Assembly (NCBI GenBank): GCA_001599975.1
Contig: BCIO01000007.1
Location: 213,229 to 277,228 of the forward strand
Direction: 5' to 3'
Length of the DNA stretch: 64,000 nucleotides
From: Cystobasidiopsis lactophilus
Taxonomy: Eukaryota > Basidiomycota > Agaricostilbomycetes > Agaricostilbales > Chionosphaeraceae
Shown here: piece by piece, positions 22,939 through 33,326 of the stretch
How the letters are laid out: each line of letters opens with the position of its first letter
Numbering within the stretch: the first letter of the stretch is position 1
Made by a program: the position numbers and the translations under genes
Notes under the pieces: generated by a model
Told to the model about the DNA's origin: nothing
Database searches by the model: none
What the model saw: the letters and a program-made list of their open reading frames with translations, nothing else

Positions 22939-25112
22939 CTACTCCATGCTCTTCAGATTGGGAGATACAACAAAGCTGGCGCCCGTCTTCTGCTTGATCC
23001 CTTCCACATCCACGCCGGGTGCATGCTCGAGCAGCGTTAGGCCGCCTTTCTCACGATCTACTTCGAACACAGCCTGCCGCAGCCGCGTGAGATAATGCAG
23101 CACGACCTGGTCCGCACCTACCAGCTCTGTAATGATAGTTGACACGACTTTGGAGCCGGTGAGCGGCAATGTGCACTGTTCGAGAATTTTGGGCTTGCCG
23201 TTCTTGTCAGTGTGGTCGGTCAGGACAACAATCTTGGTTTGCGAAGGCGAGGAAACCAGGTCCATGGCTCCTGTGACCTGCCATGAGGTTAATCTGACCG
23301 AAACAAGAGCCGGACCCACCTCCCATTCCTTTGACAAGCTGCCCCCGCCAATCAATCTTAATACGCTGCTAATTGACGCCGGTCATACCTTGCCCGGAAT
23401 CATATCTATCGCACAGAATGAGGATTTTGTTGCTATATTGGAGATTGGCTCACAATTCGCCAAATTGCCAGCTGCATCAACTTCTAGAGCTCCGAGCATC
23501 GAAACATCAATGTGACCACCACGGATCATGGCAAAGCTTTCTGAGCTGTCGAAGGTCGAAGCTCCAGGTACCATGGTCACTTGGCAGGCCATTAGTGGAC
23601 GCCACGGGAAACCAAGCGCCATCGTACCTGTCTCTTTGCCAGCGTTCAACAGATCCAAATCCACCTGGTCCTTGGTCGGGTAAGGACCCATGCCGAGCAA
23701 GCTGAGCAAAAGGGTCAGCGAAATGTCAAGACAAGATCTGCACTTAGCTAACCCGTTCTCCGACTGAATCCAGAGTTTCACCGAAGGCTCGAGGTAGTTT
23801 GGGGCCAAAGTGGGTATACCGATGCCCAGATTGACGTAGGACCCGTGGGTGAGCTCCTTGGCCGCGCGCTTGGCAATGCGAACACGGCGCTGTGCGGCTG
23901 AAGATGGGTCGGATTCGGATGGAACGTCTTCGGCTTCGCGCAGTGTCTCAAACTCGAGTCTCTTGGGCAATGTAGCAGGCACGATGCGATCGATGAAGAT
24001 GCCCGGCAGGTGGACTGCGGTGGGGTCGATTTCGCCATTCTCGACAATCTCTTCAGCCTCAACAATCGAGACGGTGGCGGCCTTTGCCATCGGTATTCCG
24101 AAAGCCTTGGTCGTGCCTCTACAAAAGGGCAGACATCATGAGAGGCTCGGCGTGAAAGAAATGAGAATGGCATACCTGAAAACGCAGTTGCCGGCCTTGT
24201 CCACTTTCCAAGCGCGGAGGAAGGCAAAGTCGCCCTTGATGGCCTTCTCTAGGCTGTACAGCCGGCCATCAAACTCTTTGGTCTCGCGCTCGTCGCCGCG
24301 CTCGAGGATGGTGAGCTTGCCCTTCTCGTCCTTGGGTCCGTAGCGCTTTGGAATGTCACCGGTCTGGATGGCAGTGCCTGTCATGGACAGGATTATTATA
24401 TAGTCATCATCAAGCGGACAAAGGCGACAGACCAACGCCAGTCGGGGTGTAGAAGCCTGGGATACCAGCGCCGCCAGCACGAAGCCTTTCCGCCAGCGTC
24501 CCTTGCGGACAGAGCTCGATAGACAGGCTGCCTTCGAGATACTTTTGCTCTAGCGTCTTGTTGTTGCCCACAAAACTCATGATCATTTTGGTGATTTGCC
24601 CAGACTTGACCACTGTTGGGCAAGCCGTCCTCGCATTAGAATGGGAGCCCAGTGGCAGAAGCGCAGAATACGCACGCGGGGCTAGACCGCCACCAGCAGC
24701 CGCACCTGCAGCTTTGTGAGCTCACTGGCTTGACGGCCTGCAACAGCCACTAACCGGCATTGTTGGAAACGCCAGTAATGTCTTGCACCTCTTTACGTTG
24801 GGAAAGGGCGTCAATGAGCGTTTCTTGAAAATTGAGTCGCGATGTCAATGGGTGCCGGGCCGTCAATGGTAAATTTCGCACCTGCCACTCCGCTCCAGCC
24901 AAATCCTGCAGCTGATGTCTAACAGGAGCTTCTTTTCACACAAGAAGGAGCTAACCAGCCGACAAGAGAACGGTGCCCGACTGGATGTCGGCCACCGCGT
25001 CTGCTGCAGACGCAAACAGCTTCTCGGGGCGCCGACGCGATCCTTCTGCGGTCCTTCTCCCCGCCGCAGTCGAATACAGGCGAGCACTCCTCCATAAGAT
25101 GCAGCGCTGCAT
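22939..25112 (-). CDS. Succinyl-CoA:3-ketoacid CoA-transferase, mitochondrial
   Basis: Transfers CoA from succinyl-CoA to acetoacetate or another 3-ketoacid, allowing ketone-body-type acids to be used; in mitochondria. Start ATG at 25112 ([20 protein letters not shown]), an arginine-rich serine-containing leader typical of mitochondrial import, then [20 protein letters not shown]. Two small introns lead to [19 protein letters not shown]. Further blocks: [40 protein letters not shown], then subunit B part [28 protein letters not shown] (the catalytic glutamate motif of the family is in this Q-S-E-N-G), [30 protein letters not shown], and the C-terminal exon ending at 22939. Alpha and beta halves are fused as in eukaryotic SCOT. 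A CGG-N9-CCG repeat lies 63 bases upstream. Confidence 0.9.
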
Positions 25113-25174
25113 GTCGGCCTCCGGCAGTTATTTGTCGAGAGTGAAATTGCCCCAAACTCTGGCTGGAAGCGGGC

Positions 25175-25189
25175 CGGAAAACGATTCCG
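25175..25189. promoter_or_regulatory. CGG-N9-CCG inverted repeat upstream of SCOT
   Basis: CGGAAAACGATTCCG, arms CGGAA and TTCCG, lying 63 bases before the SCOT start (minus strand). An extra ATTTCCG half-site follows at 25197. Confidence 0.5.
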
Positions 25190-25493
25190 TCGCGACATTT
25201 CCGACGACCCTCAAAAAGGTACTGTGCAGTGTGGATGGAGGATGGTCCACATCAATTGCAGATTGCTACATAGACCCAGAGGAGAGTTCAGGGGCGCGAG
25301 GGCCGCATGGGCGGACAGGTGTTGAACACATCGCGCCGTCTAATTGGCGGCAGTTGCGCAGGTTGACTTTGGCCGCCGAAGCTGCTGCAATGCAACAGTA
25401 CGCCGTGCGTGCGATGCAGCCAAGAATCCTGCAGCTCTGAAGATTGAGCCCGTAGGCGGGCCCAAGGCAGCCCATCGTGAGCTCCCAGCTTGT

Positions 25494-26658
25494 TCACTTG
25501 GACTTGACGGAGTCGATCTTGAATGAGTTGCCGAGGAAGGAATCCACAGCCCAGATCGGTACGTAGGGGAAAACCCAGCGATAGAGCCAGGAGCTCTGGG
25601 CACCGCGCAAATGCTAAATCAAAGCACAATGGTCAACGAGACCGACGCTCACCTCGCCCGCATACACGTAAGGAGCCGGTTTAGGTTTGATGAGCTGGGG
25701 GACCACGATCTCCGCAAACTGCTCGCAGTTGGTTGCACCCTCCTTCAAAAGGCGTGCGTCGGCGGATGCTGTCTCCCGTCTCAATTCCCGCAACAACAAC
25801 ATGATGGCGTTGGGCCCACCTTCAAAGGCCTCCGAAAGGTTCGCGTACAGCGATTGCGGGTTGTCTCTGCCGAATTCTTGCTCGGAGCGGGCCCAGTTGC
25901 TCCGGATCGCACCGGGCGCCAGAACACACACGTTGATGCCAAACGGTCGAAGCTCGAGGCGGAGACCGTCAGATAGACCATGGACCGCATACTTTGTCGA
26001 CGCGTAAACTGCCTGCCATGGCGAAGCCCGAGTTCCCGCCACCGAGCCAAGGTTGACAATTGTTCCCTTCTTTTGGGCGACCATGAGCGGCGCAAAACTT
26101 TGAATGGTGGACACAAGGCTAGAGGTAAAATCAGTAACAAGGCGCAAGCGGGGGGAGAGGGATAAGCACCCGAAAACGTTGGTTTCGTAAACTCTTCGCA
26201 CCTCGTCCAAATCCACTTCAACGACTGGTTCGATTGTGCCATATCCCGCGTTACAAACAAGGAGATCCAACTGGCCACCTGAAGATGTCTTGTATTCTTG
26301 CAACAATCGCTTCATGTCGCTTTTGTTGGTGATGTCGCCGACCAGAATGGTAGCTCCCCGGGCCTTGAGGTCGCCCGCTTTGGACTCCACGCCGCGCACA
26401 GTGCCATACACCTGGAAGAGCTCATCAATGAGGGGCCAGGCGTGAAGACGGATGGGCGCGTGCCTTGAAATTCCTTTTCAGCAGCGCTACATATCGCCAC
26501 TTTCAACGGAATGCGCTGCGGGCAGAAAGTTGCGTTACCTACAAACTGCAAGCCAATAGCCGATGCCTGAACGGTCATTCACGATCAAACATGCAAATGT
26601 ATTCAGACAGCGACCACGGACCGCCTTGCGTGCAGCCGGTTATCAGGGCAGCAGGCAT
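25494..26658 (-). CDS. Short-chain dehydrogenase, AYR1-like
   Basis: Classical short-chain reductase similar to 1-acyldihydroxyacetone-phosphate reductase (Ayr1), which acts in lipid droplets/ER. Exon 1 (ATG 26658) is tiny: MPAALITGCTQG. An intron beginning GTCCGTGG and ending CGTTCAG splits the cofactor loop, continuing GIGYWLA, so the loop reads TGCTQGGIG. The junction between this and VYGTVRGVESKAGDLKARGA is less certain (26570-26410). Then LDLLVCNAGYGTIEPV, GTIVNLGSVAGTRASPW, and the active site YASTKYAVHGLSDGL (Y-x-x-x-K), FGINVCVLAPGAI. The last exon encodes QSSWLYRWVFPYVPIWAVDS and ends KSK at 25494. The hydrophobic aromatic C-terminus (WLYRWVFPYVPIW) could be a membrane or droplet anchor. 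Substrate not determined. Confidence 0.78.
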
Positions 26659-27012
26659 GGTACCGATAGCTCGATGTCTGAGCAAAGTGAGGCGAGGCTG
26701 CGAGCAGGATAGGCTCAGAGCGCGGCGGCCAAGTTTAAGACTCCAAAGAACGCGGCCGGATATGCGCCGGGACTGGACCTGGGCGACCTTGTTGTAAGTT
26801 GCTTTTGGAAGCGGCTACAACGTCTGAACCTGTCGCGCACGGCTGTAGTGTTGAGCCTGACTCGGCCGTGACTTGGCAAAAAGCGAGCGGCTCACGGAAA
26901 GGCGGGAAAGCCAAGACGCCGCCCGCTCAGCCGGCCAGGCTCTGCCGAAGGCAGGGCCCTGCTGCCTAAGCAAGCATCATCATTGCCAAACCGCGTGCGG
27001 AGGTCTCAACCC

Positions 27013-27027
27013 CGGAAAACATAGCCG
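27013..27027. promoter_or_regulatory. CGG-N9-CCG inverted repeat upstream of the transporter
   Basis: CGGAAAACATAGCCG in the 458-base divergent gap between the AYR1-like dehydrogenase (start 26658) and the transporter (start 27117). A related CGGAAAGG half-site is at about 26895. The site is 90 bases before the transporter start. Confidence 0.45.
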
Positions 27028-27116
27028 CGTGCCCCACAAAAGCGGCTCCTTTTCCCGACCCCATACCCCAGGTTTTCTTCTAATTCTTGCCTCTCTTCCT
27101 CATCAAGGTACCTGCC

Positions 27117-29063
27117 ATGTCCCAAACGCAGTCGGTGGAGAAGACGGACAGCATGCATCTCGAGGCCAACGCGAATGCGCTGCAACACGCGCACGAGGTC
27201 GCCAACTCGACGCGTACCCTGAACAGACGCCTCGTTGGTTTCCGCCTTTGCTGCTCTTACACCTGGTCTAAATAGCCACACACAGGTTCTCACTATCTTG
27301 TGGGGTTCTATTGGCGCCTTCGGTCTGTTTACGAATTTTGCCACCCTGTTGTTGCAAGGCTGACTTCCGCCTCAGTCACCGGCTGGTCCAACAACATCAT
27401 CGGCACCACCCTCGGCCAGCCCAGCTTCCTGGAATATTTCGATTGGGCCGGCCTCAGCGACCCCACAGGCTTTACGGGCGCAGTCGTTGCCCTGTTCCAC
27501 GTCGGTAAGCTGCAACGCGTGCTTTTTGCGATGCCAATTCTCATGTGCTGTTCTTCTACAGGTGGTGTGGTTGGTCTTGTCGCCCAGTCCTGGGTCAACG
27601 ACAAGTACGGCCGCAAGACTGGCATCCTCTTCACCTCCATCGTCTCCATCATCGGTCAAGCTCTCTCGGGCGGTTGTGCCAAGAACCACGGGATGCTGCT
27701 CTTTGCACGTTTTGTCACTGGTTTTGGTGGATGTACGTTTCCGTTTTTTTTTTCCGTCGGCGAGAGGTCCTGATCAAGCTGCTGCAGGGCCAAGCTGCAT
27801 GTGCTCGATCATCTACTGCTCCGAAATGGCCATTGCAGAGACTCGCGGGTTCCTTGCTGGCGTCGTCGGCTTCTCCATTGGGCTCGGATATGCTGTCACA
27901 TGTGAGCTTGCTGATTCTCCTTCTGCCAAGCAATCTCTCAACGAGCATTACCTTGTAACAGCATGGGCGGGGTGCGGTTTCTATCACGTCGACATCAACA
28001 ACACGTGGCGCGTCCCCATCTTGATGGGCATCTTCTTCCCGCTTTTCTGGATCGCCTTCCTGCCCTTTGTCGACGAATCCCCTCGGTGGCTCGCTACTCA
28101 AGGTCGCTACGAGGAGATGCGCGCAGTTGTTCGACGTATGCACCTCAACGTCGAAGATCCCAGCGACGTGTATGCGGACGCCGAGGCGGCCCAGCTCCAG
28201 GCACAAGCAGAGATGGACAAGACGCTCCCCAGCTCGTGGCTGCACCTCCTTCAAACCAAAGGCAACAGACGCCGTATCGCCTACGTCCTTCTGGCGGTCT
28301 CGGGTCAGATGTGCACCGGCGTTCAGGCCATTTTGGCTTTCGGCCCGTCTCTCTACTCCAGCTTGGGCTATGACACCAGCCAGCAACTCTTCTTCTCTGC
28401 CGGATTCAACACTATCTCTCCCCTTGAATCGCTGATCATGATGTACCTTTGCGATCGCCTTGGCCGCAAGATCATGATTGCCACCTGCCCTCTCGGCTCG
28501 GCCGTCTGCCTCTTCATCTACTCTGGTCTGGTTGCTGTGTACGCCAACTCTGACAACCAAGGTACGGGGTTTCTTTCCTCTATGTTTCGACTCGGTCACT
28601 GAGCCTTTCTGTTCTCAGCCGGCAAGGCCGCCGCAGTCGCCTTCTTGTTCATCTTCTTCGCCGTCTACCTGTTCATCGAAGTCGGTGAGCACACTCTTCC
28701 CTTTGCCTCAGACTCCCACTCAAGTTTGCTGCCCCAGCCGTTTTCGTCTTCATCGGCGAGATCTTCCCCACGAGGACGCGCGCCAAGGGTGTCACCATCG
28801 GCATCGGCGGCATCGCCGTCCATTCCATCTGGACGACCGTTGCGACTCCGAGCGGTCTTGCCGCGTGGGGCTACAAGTTCATCTTCGTCTTCGCCGTGTT
28901 GTCTGTCATCTTTGGCGTCCTCATCGTCATCTTCTTCCCCGAAACCAAGAAGGTGCCTCTGGAGCAGATCGCGAAGATCCTCGGAGAGGAAAATGAAATC
29001 GGTATCGCGCATGGCTATGCCGACAACACTGTCCACAGCGACAAATCCGAGTTGGCGCGTTAA
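27117..29063 (+). CDS. MFS sugar-type transporter
   Basis: Plasma-membrane proton/sugar or facilitated transporter of the major facilitator superfamily (sugar porter group). Start ATG 27117 (MSQTQSVEKTDSMHLEANAN), soluble N-terminus, then LTILWGSIGAF spliced to VTGWSNNIIGTTLGQPSF. Signatures: loop 2-3 NDKYGRKTG, RFVTGFGG before helix 5, loop 6-7 VDESPRWLATQGRYEEMR (PESPRWL-like), loop 8-9 CDRLGRKIMI, and C-terminal IFPTRTRAKGV and FFPETKKVPLEQIAKILG (PETK motif). About eight introns. It lies at the edge of the first oxidoreductase block and has the shared promoter element, so it may import the block's substrate; the sugar-porter relatives carry sugars, quinate or lactose, and specificity cannot be read here. 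Confidence 0.85.
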
Positions 29064-29433
29064 TTTCTATCAGTTTTAGGATGGGTTGCTCGGGATGTAT
29101 GGAATGACATGGCGCCTTGCCAAACACAAGCTTGCAGTTACCTTTCATCCTGAGACCCAACAAAGAACATCGAATTCAAGAGGCCACAGTCCGACTTCGA
29201 CGTCCATATGATGTGGCAGGGATATCATAGCGGTGTAAGAACAAAAGTATGCCAAGTTTATCGCTAAAGTCGCTCCGCGCCGTTTTGTATTGTGCCTAGA
29301 TGTGGCGAACCCTGTTTGCCCCCGGCGCATCCCGTTTCGAATAAGTTCCCCACACAGCCAACCAACCTCGTCCCAGACATGTTCTTCGCACAGGTTTGGG
29401 CCTGAACTTGCACTTTCTTTCGACAGAGAGAGA

Positions 29434-29465
29434 GGGGGGGGGGGGGGGGAGGGGGGGGGGGGGGG
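29434..29465. repeat. Poly-G tract (G16-A-G15)
   Basis: Sixteen G, one A and about fifteen more G on the plus strand, flanked by AG-rich sequence. Such a run can fold as a G-quadruplex and is prone to length errors in sequencing. Confidence 0.9.
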
Positions 29466-29695
29466 AGGAGGGGCAGGTAGACGAGGACAAGATAAATTAG
29501 AGCAGACACTGACCTGAATTATCTATCGACCTGGAACGGGGCAAGTGCACAAAGCTGGGGCCATCCGGACTTGAGAATACACCTTGCAACGTCGGTCAAA
29601 GACACTTATCTGGATCAAAGGCAAGCTACAAGCCTGGCGACGGGCGAAATGGATTGGATTGGGAAACAGACAGAGGAAGGCACAAGCAAAGGGGA

Positions 29696-29752
29696 GGGGG
29701 AAGGGAAGGGAAGGGAAGGGAAGGGAAGGGAAGGGAAGGGAAGGGAAGGGAA
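29696..29752. repeat. GGGAA microsatellite
   Basis: About eleven tandem GGGAA units after a short G-rich lead-in, on the plus strand. It lies close to the poly-G tract, giving a strongly purine-skewed 350-base region. Confidence 0.95.
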
Positions 29753-29879
29753 GAAGCGTGTGCAAGTCTTCAGGATCTGCACAGAGTGTATCGGCTTGCC
29801 CTTTGTCCTTGGCTTGTAGGAAGAATAGGAGAGCGAGACTAGGTAGCATCTCAATTGAGCAGCGACACCTCTAAAAAAA

Positions 29880-30258
29880 CGGAATGGCACTCACGAGGCC
29901 GTCTTGTAGTCGAGTCGAGGACAAGTTGGAGCTGGCTAGATTTGTCGACTAACTGAGCCTGCTCGGACATCTTCTTGAGCCAATGGTCTGACAAGCGCTT
30001 CGAGCTAGGTAGAAGCCTTACCGTGGGCAACGATGCGTAAGGCGTCCCTTCTGGTGCAATTGCGATCTGGAAGAGCTCCTCTTGCAGCAGCAGCGGCTCG
30101 TGCTGCCACGTGGGAAAGCCAGTCGCATTGAAGGAGACCGCGCCTGCCGGCTGCCATGCGCTTGCCTGGCCATCCGTGCCCACCGATCGCTGCAGCAGCG
30201 CAATGTCGTCAAATGCTGCCACCAATCCAAGGCATGAGAGCAAAAGTAGGATCTCCAT
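29880..30258 (-). CDS. Small secretory-pathway protein, possibly EMC10-like
   Basis: Start ATG at 30258 gives a signal-peptide-like N-terminus (MEILLLLSCLGLVAAFDD) followed by IALLQRSVGTDGQ, then AGAVSFNATGFP and EEELFQIAIAPEGTPYASLPT to a GTAAGG donor at about 30021. The order (short hydrophobic leader, beta-rich lumenal stretch with F-N-x-T glycosylation-type site) reminds me of ER membrane complex subunit 10, but the later hallmark (FVPAC) and a C-terminal helix were not found. The following exon is not resolved: reading through the donor gives a weak tail to about 29860. Either an EMC10-like gene with undetected exons or an unrelated secreted protein. Confidence 0.35.
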
Positions 30259-30457
30259 CTCGTCGTCTGGAGGCGAGAAATGCCGATGCCGAGAAATGGA
30301 CGAGGACCAACGTGACCTCGATCGCATGCTGGCCTTTCGGTCTCGGCATCGTATTGGTGAGAGTCAAGCGGATAAAGTTCATTGTACAAGGTAAAGGGAC
30401 GTAAAGGGGAAGAAGCAGCCAAAGCGATGAAGAGCACCAGATTGATCGCCGAGAGAG

Positions 30458-31555
30458 TCACGCCTCAATCAGTTGCATAGCCAAATAGCCTTCAACGAAG
30501 GCCTTGGCCTCTCCTCCCGAAGGCAAAGTGGGCAGTCCCGAAGGCACACCATCGACCTGTGGATCATCCTCCTCTTTGAGCTCCCGTTAACCTCCACGAA
30601 TGTTGCCCAAGATCGCTTGGCGAAGATGCCACCGGAGGTGCGCATCGAGANGGCGCTCGTGGGCGGGCACATCTTCTGGGTGAGGGAGAAACGCATGCCG
30701 AGGAAGGTCTCCGGCCTTGTCCTCTGCCGCCGCTCCGAAATAGACGATACGATAGTCGTCCTCCTTACAGTTTGAATCTTCGAACTTGCCTGTGTCGCCA
30801 TAAACAACTCACGTCGGAGTCAATGGCTAACGCATAAGTGTCGAAGTGGCTGTGGTGGTCCATTTTCATGAAGAGGTCGTTCTGCACCGAGTTGCACGGG
30901 TGGCCAAATGGATATTGGGTGTCTTGAAGCGAATTGGGTCATCTGTCCGATCACCATTTGTAAGACAAAGAAATCAGGATAGCTTCTGAGTGACTCACAG
31001 CATCAGGATTCGTTAGCGGGATGATGTGAGCGGCTTGGTGGGCCAGGGAATCCAGCTTACTTCGCCAAACTTCGCCAGAATTAAGCAGCGCAGGTCACGT
31101 TCTCGGACGCGAGTCGGAAGCCTTTTGGGGATGAGCCGAACTGCCTTGGGGTGGTTGGACTGTTGTTGATGTTGAGGTTTCGCGCGATGAAGGCTTCCGC
31201 CGTAGGCTCAGGGTCGAGGATGTTGTCTAGCAGGACTGTCAGATCAGCCAACAGCTTGCCTGAAAGAGGATAGACCTTACCTTGAGGGTCAACGAGAACA
31301 TATTCGCCGAGCTCCAAATGTCTCTCTCCAGCCAACTCGACATTGTCTTTCACCAGCCTCCACCCGGCTGGTAAGCTCGGAAAGACGATCTCCAAGTATC
31401 TCTTGAAGCGGTTGGCGGGCCACGGGGAGCGCAAGGAGTGAAAGACACCTGTCGTGAGCAATATCATAACGAGCATCAGATTCTGATGCCGCCAGGCGTA
31501 CCCGCGATNGTTTCGCTGTGTGAGTCATCACATACAGATTCCGACTGAGGCCTTG
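30458..31555 (-). pseudogene. HNH_2-domain nuclease-like protein, apparently disrupted
   Basis: Fungal protein with an HNH endonuclease fold of the type seen in predicted basidiomycete proteins. The N-terminal part reads FHSLRSPWPANRFKRYLEIV and WRLVKDNVELAGERHLELGE; the HNH part is RVRERDLRCLI, then GEVWRSKLDSLAHQAAHIIP and, after an intron, HPCNSVQNDLFMKMDHHSHFD. The expected core CLITG and AHIIP, N-S-x-x-N-x-x-x, H-x-x-F-D order is present, but three reading frames are needed: a one-base shift near 31110, another near 31073 (CLI to GEVW lacks one base), and an in-frame TAA near 30588 within NIRGG*RELKEE. N bases occur in the same stretch, so sequencing error is possible. Otherwise it is a decayed gene. 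Confidence 0.6.
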
Positions 31556-31900
31556 CGATGTTTAGCCCGCCATTCTCAAGCGCGAAGGTTGTCAAGCTCC
31601 AATAGGGTGGTCGCCCACTNGCGAGCGCAACTTGNGACCACCACANGTCATTTTGGAGTCGGGAGTCTTCCGAACCTCGGCCCGGCCCAAGTCGCCAGAC
31701 CACTGTCTGCGCTCGCACATCGACTTCACGAACAGCGAATCACTTTGCGAGGCTCTAAGAGGCTGGCATAGATCGTTCGTTACCAGAAATAGCGCCGGGG
31801 CACCTATAAAGCGACTTCCAGCTCAGCTCGACCCACCAAAAAGTGCTTCAACTTTTAGAGTCGTTTTGCAGCCCTGCACCCTTATTCTGAATCGACCAAT
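31556..31900. other. Intergenic, N-containing region before uricase
   Basis: Several ambiguous bases lie at about 31620-31646. It should hold the uricase promoter and perhaps a 5' exon of the HNH gene. I see no gene of its own. Confidence 0.4.
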
Positions 31901-33162
31901 ATGACTGGAGTTAAGCTAACTGCTGCTAGATGTAAGGATCGAGTCTGCAAATGCAAATGCTGGCCCGCTATCTGACTATCACCTCTAGACGGGAAGGATA
32001 AGGTAAAACGTCATGCCAAAGTCCTGCCGTTGATTCCGGCTGATAGCAGTCGTTCTCTATAGGTTCGAGTGTTCAGAGTCGTCAGGGAAGGCCCCGAGCA
32101 AAAGGTCGCCGAGTACACTGTGTGAGCATTGACCCGAAGCCAACACTTCCCGAAATCCGAGTAGGATTTGACGAGTGCCTCAGCTGCGCTCTCTTGGAAG
32201 GCGACATCGAAACCAGCTACACCCAATCTGACAATACCGTGATTGTGGCCACCGATTCCATCAAGAACACTGTCTACATCAAAGCGAAGGAGTCGCCCAA
32301 CGTTTTGCAGCCCGAGACTTTCGCTCTCGAGATTGGCACCCACTTTGTGACCACCTACCCACACATCCACAAGGCTTTCATCGATATCATCCAGCACAAG
32401 TGGACCCGACTGTCTGTTGACGGCAAGCCCCATCCTCACTCTTTCATCCGAGACGGAGAAGACACCCGCGTGATCTCTGCCGAGGTGGATGGCACCGCTG
32501 GAAAAGACAAAATCAGTGCCACTATCACTTCTGGTGAGTCGTGGATCCTTCTCGTCCTCGCGGATCTATATCAAACAGCGATCGCAAAGGCATCTCGAAC
32601 CTGGTGGTGCTCAAAAGCTCAGGCAGCAACTTCGCCAACTTTCTCAGGGACGAATACACCACATTGGCAGGTGAGAAAAGCTCCCGCTGGAAAAAGAGGC
32701 AGCCTCGAATGCAAACTCGCAGAGGTGTCGGACCGCATCTTTTCGACCGCGGTGGATTGCAAATACACCATCAAACTGCCCGCCACCCCCCTCACTGCAG
32801 AGTCTGTGGGCAATTTGGGCGTGCCGTTTGAGCAAATAGCCCAATCGGCGCTCAAGATCACCCTCGACACCTTTGCCACGCATGACAGCGCCAGCGTGCA
32901 GGCGACCATGTACAAGATGTCCGAGAGCATCATCGAGGCCAACAGCGACGTTATTGATGTTTCTTACAGCCTGCCCAACAAGGTGAGATGCTCTCCACAG
33001 ACGAGTTGAGGTCAAGCTAACTCCATCCCTTCCAAGCACTACTTCGCTGTCGATCTGAGCTATTGGAAGGGCACCAAGAACTTGCTTGTTGGCGATGCCG
33101 AGGTCTACATGCCTGTGGCCGCCCCCTCCGGCCTTATCACGGCCACCGTCACTCGCGCTTGA
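31901..33162 (+). CDS. Urate oxidase (uricase)
   Basis: Oxidises uric acid to 5-hydroxyisourate with O2, normally in peroxisomes, in purine degradation. Start ATG 31901 (MTGVKLTAAR). A 14-base micro-exon (ACGGGAAGGATAAG, near 31989) completes YGKDK, joined to VRVFRVVREGPEQKVAEYTV and LLEGDIETSYTQSDNTVIVA. Signature blocks: TVYIKAKE, ALEIGTHFVTTYPHIHKAFI, DGKPHPHSFIRDG, ISNLVVLKSSGSNFANFLRD, DRIFSTAVDCKYTI, and the C-terminal HYFAVDLSYWKGTKNLLVGD. The threonine and lysine of the charge relay (VATDS, YGKDK) are present. Length is normal (about 300 residues). The protein ends TRA, which is not a standard peroxisomal SKL-type signal. Confidence 0.93.
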
Positions 33163-33326
33163 AAGCCATTCAATCCCGTCTCATAGAATTTGCATACTTT
33201 AGTCTACATTCAACCTTATTAATTCGATAGTTCTGTCATAGCGATACACGCATGATGATGATAATGCAAGGATGATCTCGTATCAACGCTAAAAGTGAAA
33301 TGTCTTGGTAGTGGAGGCCAACCCTC

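Larger units (their letters stand above)
29064..29879. other. Intergenic region with simple repeats
   Basis: About 800 bases after the transporter without a convincing gene. It holds a poly-G tract and a GGGAA microsatellite described separately. Open frames across the repeats are compositional. Confidence 0.5.

Noticed and set aside
29620-29850. Open frames across the GGGAA repeat
   Set aside because: A pentamer repeat has no stops in several frames; there is no gene evidence.
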